A stretch of DNA of 11,955 bases. Source: Paenibacillus sp. oral taxon 786 str. D14. GTDB taxonomy: Bacteria > Bacillota > Bacilli > Paenibacillales > Paenibacillaceae. Numbering within the stretch: position 1 is the stretch's first letter; each line of letters starts with the position of its first letter. The translations under genes and the position numbers were made by a program. Positions 7,101-11,955 of this stretch are shown in pieces. The DNA lies in NCBI RefSeq assembly GCF_000159955.1, contig NZ_GG696005.1, positions 1 through 11,955 of the forward strand. The letters run 5' to 3'. A model generated the notes under the pieces. It made no database searches. It was not told the origin of the DNA and saw only the letters and a program-made list of their open reading frames with translations.

Positions 7101-8918
7101 ATGACGCCGGATATGCTGCCGATCGGACAGCCGCCGATGCAAGGGCGCTCGAAAGGATACCAGCCCCGGCGACGCAAGCGCAAGCTGATTGCCGGTCTGC
7201 TGTCCGCCCTGTTTCCAGGGTTGGGGCATTTGTATTTGCGCAGTTATTTACGCGGCCTTTGCTTCATGTATTTTGTCTTGATCGATGCTTCGGCATTGAT
7301 TTATTTCTCTTCTGTCCGCATGGCGATTAATGTGCCGCTGCTCATATGGCTTGGCTTGTTAATTCCCGCGGCTTATTTCTTTAGCATTTATGATGTCCTT
7401 CAATCCACGGATGCCCACAATGCCCGTCTGAAAAAAGAACTCGAAACGAGCCAACCCCCTTTCGCGGATACCCCGTCCGGCCGAAGCTTCAAGCAGGGCC
7501 TCGGAGCGGGAGTGCTGCTGATCGGGGGCGGCGCCGTTTTGATTGTGCTTCAGCTGAAGCCGTATTGGCTTCAGCTGCTGGTGCAATACGCCGGAGCTTA
7601 TCTGGTCTCTGCGGCGCTGGCGATGGCTGCGTTGCTGCTGATCCTGCGCGAATCGAAACGTCTCTTCCTGCGCTCGGGACGTTTTACTACAGCTGTGGTT
7701 CTGCTGACGACAGCGGGATTTTTGCTGCATGATGCGATGAAGGATGGGGACGCGTTGCGGCTGTTGATCCGATGGTGGCCGTTGGTGTTCGTTTTGTGGG
7801 GAATTGAGCATATTATAATATTGGTCTGGAAACGAATGAGAGCCATGCAAGCCAGATTCCGGCCGCGTGTCGACGTGAAGGGGTTGCTCCTGTCCATGTT
7901 TATGGCCTTCTCGGTGTTCGCGATAACGCAGCAGGACCAATACCTGCATTTATGGAACCGGGTCAGTCTGGATTTGACGGCCGCGGGGGCAGAGTATAGC
8001 GCACAGGAAGGCTACCGCGTGGAGAAACCCCAATTGGATCTCCCCATCGACCTGGATACCGAACGGATCGTTTTTGATGGAATGAATGGGGATATCGAGG
8101 TGCGTAAGGCGGAGATCGACCATATTATTGTCCGCTATACGGTTTGGATCGATCAACTGGAGAATGAACCAGCCCGTAGAATTGCGGCAGTCACGTCCAT
8201 CGAGGCCGATATAGGGAAGACGCTGAATTTATCCGTTAAGGATAAGGCATACGGGGAGACTGGCCGCCGTCACCCGAAGGTGAACGTGACCCTGATTGTC
8301 CCGCAAAACCGGTTTTTAGATTTGGACATTTCCACCTCGAACGGGAAAATCACATTAACCGGTGTTCAGGCCATGAAGCAGGTGAAGCTGCAAACGGGGA
8401 ATGGGAACTTACGGTTATGGGATGTGATAGGAGATGTTTCGGCCAAAACGTTAAACGGGGACGTCGAGCTGTATCGGATCTTTGGCGATGCCCAGATTGA
8501 TACGCAAGGCGGGAATATCAAAGGCCGGGGGATTACGGGCAAGGCTTCCTTGTCCACTCTGGTAGGCGATATTACGTTAACCGAGGCACAGGATGGAATT
8601 CAAGTGCATACGAAGAACGGCAATATCCGGGTAGACGGCGTTCCGCTAGACCTGAAGGCCGAATCGCTTAACGGCAAAATCGAGATTACCTCCCGGCTGG
8701 TTGGCGGCGATTGGGACGTATACAGCGCGGTTGGCGAGCTGCGGGTCGAGCTTCCGGAGGAAGGGAACTACGAGCTTACGGGTTCGAGCGGATACGGAGA
8801 TATTTTTACCGAGCTGCCCTTTGTGGTGGATCACAAGGAAATTCATGGTACGCTTGGAACCGGCGAGTTCAAGCTCAAGATCGATGGCAACAGTGATCTA
8901 TATGTGAATAAAAGCTGA
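7101..8918 (+). CDS. Multi-pass membrane protein with C-terminal DUF4097-type beta-strand repeat domain
   Basis: A 605-residue protein in two halves. After a basic start (RRRKRK at 23-28), residues 30-277 hold seven or eight hydrophobic helices. The first pair (SALFPGLGHLYLRSYLRG) resembles small TM2-like modules, and 133-152 (GAGVLLIGGGAVLIVLQL) resembles LiaF/DUF5668-type helices. Residues about 310-600 form a polar domain of short strands with recurring N-G-[DNK]-[IVL] turns, at 329, 414, 434, 452, 507 and 524, plus GGNI, VGDI, YGDI and TGEF variants, roughly every 18-20 residues. This is the DUF4097 pattern seen in LiaG/YvlB-like proteins. The final helix (261-277) places the domain probably outside the membrane. 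ATG 7101 was chosen, with AGAGGTG 6 bases upstream; GTG 7092 overlaps that site. An envelope-stress or surface role is inferred from the family. Confidence 0.85.
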   Translation: MTPDMLPIGQPPMQGRSKGYQPRRRKRKLIAGLLSALFPGLGHLYLRSYLRGLCFMYFVLIDASALIYFSSVRMAINVPLLIWLGLLIPAAYFFSIYDVLQSTDAHNARLKKELETSQPPFADTPSGRSFKQGLGAGVLLIGGGAVLIVLQLKPYWLQLLVQYAGAYLVSAALAMAALLLILRESKRLFLRSGRFTTAVVLLTTAGFLLHDAMKDGDALRLLIRWWPLVFVLWGIEHIIILVWKRMRAMQARFRPRVDVKGLLLSMFMAFSVFAITQQDQYLHLWNRVSLDLTAAGAEYSAQEGYRVEKPQLDLPIDLDTERIVFDGMNGDIEVRKAEIDHIIVRYTVWIDQLENEPARRIAAVTSIEADIGKTLNLSVKDKAYGETGRRHPKVNVTLIVPQNRFLDLDISTSNGKITLTGVQAMKQVKLQTGNGNLRLWDVIGDVSAKTLNGDVELYRIFGDAQIDTQGGNIKGRGITGKASLSTLVGDITLTEAQDGIQVHTKNGNIRVDGVPLDLKAESLNGKIEITSRLVGGDWDVYSAVGELRVELPEEGNYELTGSSGYGDIFTELPFVVDHKEIHGTLGTGEFKLKIDGNSDLYVNKS

Positions 8919-8957
8919 ATCCCAGCGATACGCCTAGTTGCAGGCGTTGATCCTGCG

Positions 8958-8987
8958 TTGACAAAAGTTTTGACCTAACCGTACAAT
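8958..8987 (+). promoter_or_regulatory. Sigma-A promoter of perR
   Basis: A perfect TTGACA (8958-8963) and TACAAT (8982-8987) are separated by 18 bases, about 65 bases before the perR ATG. No good match to the PerR box (TTATAAT-n-ATTATAA) is seen across it, so autoregulation is not evident here. Confidence 0.75.
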
Positions 8988-9005
8988 AATCTTACGGGCT
9001 TTTTT
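8979..9005 (+). terminator. Weak terminator-like hairpin overlapping the perR -10 box
   Basis: CCGTA (8979-8983) and TACGG (8993-8997) form a 5-bp stem with a 9-base loop. GC and a run of six T (9000-9005) follow. It could end the upstream membrane-protein transcript. Because it contains the perR -10 box, a transcript started from that promoter would hold only its right arm and T-run. A separate 6-bp hairpin without T-run (ACGCCT/AGGCGT, 8930-8947) lies closer to the upstream stop. Confidence 0.4.
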
Positions 9006-9051
9006 GCATAATGAACTATAAGGAATGAGCATTTAGAAGGCGGTGGACGAG

Positions 9052-9480
9052 ATGACAACGCGCGTACAGCATGCCCTGGACCAACTGAAGAACAATGGAG
9101 TCCGCATTACGCCGCAGCGTCACGCCATACTTACGTATCTGATGGAATCGATGAGCCATCCGACCGCGGACGAGATTTACCGGTCCTTGGAGCCCCGCTT
9201 CCCGAACATGAGCGTAGCTACGGTATACAATAATCTGAAAATGTTGATTGAAGCCGGCATGGTCCGGGAGTTAACATATGGGGACAATTCGAGCCGTTTT
9301 GATGCGGACGTGTCCAATCATTATCATGTGATATGCGAGAAATGCGGAAAAATTGAGGATTTCATGTACCCCACTTTGGAAGAAGTCGAGCGCCAAGCGG
9401 AAGAAGCCACCGGTTTTGAGATTCACGGCCATCGGCTGGAACTGCATGGGGTATGTAAGGAGTGCCGTATGAAGCACTAA
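9052..9480 (+). CDS. perR: Peroxide-responsive Fur-family repressor PerR
   Basis: A 142-residue Fur-family regulator that lines up with Bacillus subtilis PerR at an offset of one residue: [33 protein letters not shown] and [12 protein letters not shown]. The regulatory Fe/Mn ligands are all present (H36, D84, H90, H92, D103), as are both CxxC pairs of the structural zinc site (C95/C98 in CEKCGK, C135/C138 in CKEC). D103, where Fur proteins have glutamate, supports peroxide sensing. With bound Fe(II), PerR is inactivated by oxidation of the histidines, releasing catalase, Dps/MrgA and haem genes in studied bacteria. ATG 9052 is used because AAGGCGG lies 7-8 bases upstream; GTG 9043 overlaps that site. 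A strong promoter precedes it and a terminator follows. Confidence 0.96.
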   Translation: MTTRVQHALDQLKNNGVRITPQRHAILTYLMESMSHPTADEIYRSLEPRFPNMSVATVYNNLKMLIEAGMVRELTYGDNSSRFDADVSNHYHVICEKCGKIEDFMYPTLEEVERQAEEATGFEIHGHRLELHGVCKECRMKH

Positions 9481-9508
9481 GGCAGTATTATCCTGTGAGA
9501 AGTAGATC

Positions 9509-9554
9509 AAACGTGTGGAATACCTTCGCGGATTCTTCACGTTTTTGTTTTTTT
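9509..9554 (+). terminator. Rho-independent terminator of perR
   Basis: AAACGTG (9509-9515) pairs with CACGTTT (9538-9544), with an inner GAAT/ATTC helix across a small internal loop. A long T-rich run extends to 9554. It lies about 28 bases after the perR stop. Confidence 0.85.
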
Positions 9555-9623
9555 AGGTAACTTTCGGCGCACCTCATAAGTTTATTATTTAATAGGCGGA
9601 GATATCGATACGGAGGGTTTTCA

Positions 9624-11357
9624 TTGAAGAGCAGAAGAGACATGGTTCAAAGGAAAAAGCGCGGCAGGAGAAGAACCAAATGGTTTTTCGGCCTGATTCT
9701 TATTATAGCAGGACTTTATTGGGCTCAATCGGAATGGCTGCCAAACCGCGAGCACGTTGATCCCGAATGGCTTGGCCGGGTGGATAAGCCTATTTTTGCG
9801 GATGGACAATTGCTAAGTGGCACCGGGATCGGATCGGGCGATAGCTTGAAGCTCCCGCTTCCGGTGATTCAGCAGATTATCGACCCGACGATTCGTTATG
9901 AGGAAGACACGAAGTCAGTGATCTTAACGACGCCGCAGAAGTTGGTTTTGCTCAAGGCTGACGAGAAGATCGCCAAAATCAATAATAAGCCGAAGGAGCT
10001 GCGTTTTGCTCCGGAGGAGAAGGATGGCGTCCTCTATCTTCCGGCACATCTGCTTCACGACTTGTACGGGGCAGAGGTGCAAGAGGATGCGGCCTCCGGC
10101 GTTGTTCTGCTCTATCGGGCGGGAGAGAAGATTCTGCCGGCTGCGGTAGACTCCGGTTCCAGTAAAAAGGACAGCACCGTTCCCCTGCGAACGGGCCCTA
10201 GCATTCATCAGCCGATTCTGGCCGATATGCTGGAGGAGACTGCGCTGCGGATCCTGGAGACTCCCGATGATCAATGGTATTATGTACAGCTTAATAACGG
10301 GTATACCGGTTATGTTCAGAGAAAGGACGTCGTGTTAGGAGAGGAACATGCCATCCCGGAACTCAAGCTGGAGCTATCCGCCGCCAAACAGAAATGGCAG
10401 TCCAAAACGGTGAATATGACCTGGGAAGCTGTATATCAGGTGGCACCCAAGCCGTCTTCCATCGGTAAGCTGCCGGGCATCAACGTTGTGAGTCCCACTT
10501 GGTTTTCCATGGTGGACGGGAAGGGCAACGTGAAGAGTAAAGCAGACCCAGCCTACGTCAAATGGGCTCATGGTCAGGGGATGCAGGTCTGGGGCTTGTT
10601 CAATAACAGCTTTGATCCGGATCTCACTTCCGAGGCGTTGGCCAGCTTCGAGAACCGGCTGACGACCATCCTGCAAATGCTTCATTACGCGAAGTTGTAC
10701 GATTTAGACGGCATTAACATCGATTACGAAAATGTCTACACCAAAGACGGGGAGAATCTCACCCAATTCATGCGCGAGCTGCGCCCATTGGCCGAGGAGC
10801 AGGGCTTGATCGTTTCGATCGACGTGACCCCCAAATCAAACAGTGAGATGTGGTCGGCCTTTTTGGATCGCCGGGCCTTGGCCCAAGCGGTCGATTACCT
10901 CGTATTGATGGCTTACGATGAGCATTGGGCGGCCAGTCCGGTGGCCGGTTCCGTCGCCTCATTGCCTTGGGTACGCTCGTCGGTGACGCGGATTTTGGAA
11001 GAGGATGATGTGCCGCCGAGTAAGCTGATCTTGGGTATCCCGTTGTATACCCGGGTGTGGACGGAGACGGTGAAGGACGGCAAAACGGAGATCAAGTCCA
11101 AAGCAATTGGAATGGACAAGGCTCAGCAAATCATCGCCGAGAAGAAATTAAAACCGCGCTTCTCTGAAGAAACGGAACAGAATTACGTGGAGTATAAGGA
11201 CAAAGAAGGATTGCACCGCATATGGCTGGAGGATGCTGAATCGTTAAAACGCCGTGTGGAAGTGGCCAAATCGATGAAACTGGCCGGCATCGCCACCTGG
11301 ACACGGGCGTTTGCTTCCGACGAAGCTTGGGAGACCCTTCGGGAAATTGTAAAATAG
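9624..11357 (+). CDS. Membrane-anchored GH18 glycosidase with copper-amine-oxidase-like and SH3 domains
   Basis: A 577-residue exported or membrane-anchored protein. A basic N-terminus (RKKRGRRRTK) precedes one hydrophobic helix (20-34, FFGLILIIAGLYWAQ). Residues ~55-168 resemble a copper-amine-oxidase N1-like domain, a non-catalytic cell-surface module (PLPVIQQII, TKSVILTTPQ, GVLYLPAHLLHDLYGAEV). Residues ~184-238 form a bacterial SH3 domain (VPLRTGPSIHQPIL, ending GYTGYVQRKDVV). Residues ~265-577 are a GH18 barrel with DGINIDYE at 362-369 (E369 the expected acid), MAYDEH at 429-434 and W559 near the end. The closest family is the YaaH/SleL/YvbX group of N-acetylglucosaminidases acting on peptidoglycan, including spore cortex; a wall-remodelling or germination role is inferred. 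TTG 9624 follows CGGAGGG at 6-7 bases. No clear sigma-A promoter was found in 9555-9610. Confidence 0.92.
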   Translation: MKSRRDMVQRKKRGRRRTKWFFGLILIIAGLYWAQSEWLPNREHVDPEWLGRVDKPIFADGQLLSGTGIGSGDSLKLPLPVIQQIIDPTIRYEEDTKSVILTTPQKLVLLKADEKIAKINNKPKELRFAPEEKDGVLYLPAHLLHDLYGAEVQEDAASGVVLLYRAGEKILPAAVDSGSSKKDSTVPLRTGPSIHQPILADMLEETALRILETPDDQWYYVQLNNGYTGYVQRKDVVLGEEHAIPELKLELSAAKQKWQSKTVNMTWEAVYQVAPKPSSIGKLPGINVVSPTWFSMVDGKGNVKSKADPAYVKWAHGQGMQVWGLFNNSFDPDLTSEALASFENRLTTILQMLHYAKLYDLDGINIDYENVYTKDGENLTQFMRELRPLAEEQGLIVSIDVTPKSNSEMWSAFLDRRALAQAVDYLVLMAYDEHWAASPVAGSVASLPWVRSSVTRILEEDDVPPSKLILGIPLYTRVWTETVKDGKTEIKSKAIGMDKAQQIIAEKKLKPRFSEETEQNYVEYKDKEGLHRIWLEDAESLKRRVEVAKSMKLAGIATWTRAFASDEAWETLREIVK

Positions 11358-11362
11358 ACTGC

Positions 11363-11416
11363 AAAAAACCAAGCGGACCGCTGCTTTAGATGCAGCGGTC
11401 CGCTTGGCTTCTTTTT
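11363..11416. terminator. Bidirectional rho-independent terminator
   Basis: A perfect 16-bp stem (11369-11384 with 11392-11407) with a 7-base loop. It is flanked by six A on the left (11363-11368) and CTTCTTTTT on the right (11408-11416), so it works as a terminator read from either strand. It sits between the convergent GH18 gene and ygzB. Confidence 0.95.
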
Positions 11417-11439
11417 ATCCAATGAGGATAGAATGACAT

Positions 11440-11820
11440 TTAACTGGTGGTTGAAGCTCCGGTTGTTTGCTGTTGCTCCAATTCCTCGGCCGTGATCGTC
11501 GCTTGCGACGGGTCGAGGGTGAGGATGGTCTTGCAAAACATGCAGCGATCTGTTTTGCCTAGCATTTTGGTTAGCTTGTGACATTCCGGGCATTCCAGCT
11601 GCACTGCTGACGTGGACAACATGCCCGCCCAAAAATAAATGGCCAAGCTCGCGAGCATCGAGACCAAGCCGATGGCTAGTCCGATGGCAGCGATCGCTCT
11701 GCCTGCGGGTCCCCAGAATACGATCCCGGCGGTACCCAGCACCATTAGGCCCATCCCAAGCATGGTCAGCAACAAGCCCCATAAACGAAATTCATTAATT
11801 TTGCTTGATTTAAAGAACAT
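11440..11820 (-). CDS. ygzB: YgzB/UPF0295 (DUF2614) zinc-ribbon membrane protein
   Basis: A 126-residue protein matching the UPF0295 family (Bacillus YgzB, about 117 aa) along its length. It opens KSSKINEFRLWGLLL; two hydrophobic helices (about 13-36 and 42-64) are followed by the family block AIYFWAGMLSTSAVQLECPEC (60-80) and a zinc ribbon with C77/C80 and C93/C96 (CMFC), then LTLDPSQ. The C-terminal tail is acidic and glutamine/threonine-rich. The family has no firmly established function; a metal-binding membrane protein is what the sequence shows. In Bacillus, ygzB lies next to perR, and here it lies about 2 kb from perR with the GH18 gene between. ATG 11820 follows GAGGTGG at about 5 bases. 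The leader is about 95 bases and contains hairpins. Confidence 0.93.
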   Translation of the reverse strand: MFFKSSKINEFRLWGLLLTMLGMGLMVLGTAGIVFWGPAGRAIAAIGLAIGLVSMLASLAIYFWAGMLSTSAVQLECPECHKLTKMLGKTDRCMFCKTILTLDPSQATITAEELEQQQTTGASTTS

Positions 11821-11848
11821 TGGGCCACCTCGTTTCTATACTCTTTAA

Positions 11849-11876
11849 GGGGAGAGGCTCCCCACTTTTCCAAGTG
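11849..11876 (-). promoter_or_regulatory. Two adjacent hairpins in the ygzB leader
   Basis: Read on the minus strand, CACTT-GGAA-AAGTG (11876-11863) is a 5-bp stem with a GNRA-type tetraloop. It is followed by GGGGAG-CCT-CTCCCC (11863-11849), a 6-bp GC-rich stem. The two share base 11863, so they may stack or compete. They lie about 28 bases before the ygzB start codon. No known riboswitch is recognised. Confidence 0.4.
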
Positions 11877-11920
11877 CTCCAAAAAACAAAGAAGGAAACT
11901 TAGATTAGGCGTAGAACTAT

Positions 11921-11949
11921 ATTATAACGAATTGGCAGGAGTACGCCAA
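11921..11949 (-). promoter_or_regulatory. Sigma-A promoter of ygzB
   Basis: On the minus strand, TTGGCG (11949-11944) and a perfect TATAAT (11926-11921) are separated by 17 bases. This places the transcript start near 11914 and gives a leader of about 94 bases. The flanking TTATAAT half resembles one arm of a PerR box, but the second arm is not present. Confidence 0.6.
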
Positions 11950-11955
11950 GCTGGC

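Noticed and set aside
7359..7949. Minus-strand 196-codon frame inside the DUF4097 membrane protein gene
   Set aside because: Its glutamine/arginine/histidine-rich composition mirrors the antisense of hydrophobic codons; not a real gene.
9008..9024. Possible PerR/Fur box (GCATAATGAACTATAAG) upstream of perR
   Set aside because: The right half fits ATTATAA loosely but the left half is out of register by two bases, so the 7-1-7 symmetry fails.
11915..11932. Possible PerR box at the ygzB promoter
   Set aside because: One TTATAAT arm is present, but the other arm (TAGTTCT) does not match; the arm is explained by the -10 box.

Overview
The window looks like chromosomal DNA from a Gram-positive, endospore-forming firmicute, most likely Paenibacillus or a close relative. 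This is an inference from gene content: a GatCAB amidotransferase operon, a PerR very close in motif spacing to the Bacillus protein, a YgzB/UPF0295 zinc-ribbon protein near perR, AGGAGG-type ribosome binding sites, GTG/TTG starts, and intrinsic terminators with T-tracts. Most of the window is of moderate GC, but the first ~400 bases are strikingly GC-rich (74 of the first 100 bases are G or C).

Left part (1-3005). The window opens inside a GC-rich TPR-like gene (plus strand, C-terminal end only). It converges on, and overlaps, a small minus-strand gene of unknown function (379-690). A DedA-family membrane protein (861-1472) and a metallo-beta-lactamase-fold hydrolase (1607-2233) follow on the plus strand. 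A 351-base gene-free stretch (2234-2584) contains a possible promoter and a hairpin plus T-tract that together could make a very short RNA, and then a second promoter. A 127-residue conserved-looking protein of unknown function (2585-2968) ends in a clear terminator.

Centre (3053-6959). A promoter leads into gatC-gatA-gatB, the three subunits of Asp-tRNA(Asn)/Glu-tRNA(Gln) amidotransferase, with all catalytic and zinc-binding residues present. A GNAT acetyltransferase gene begins 9 bases after gatB and is probably in the same transcript. A long hairpin terminator ends the operon.

Right part (6960-11955). A 605-residue multi-pass membrane protein has a C-terminal DUF4097-type beta-strand-repeat domain. 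Next come perR with a strong sigma-A type promoter, a membrane-anchored GH18 hydrolase with copper-amine-oxidase-like and SH3 domains, and, convergent on the minus strand, ygzB. A perfect 16-bp hairpin flanked by A- and T-runs separates the last two and should terminate transcription from both sides.

I see no mobile elements, CRISPR arrays, tRNAs or rRNAs. Most of the window is housekeeping and envelope/stress genes. The less explained items are the possible short RNA at 2299-2400, the convergent overlap at 379-458, the domain architectures of the DUF4097 and GH18 proteins, and the folded leader of ygzB. I found no convincing new multi-gene system.
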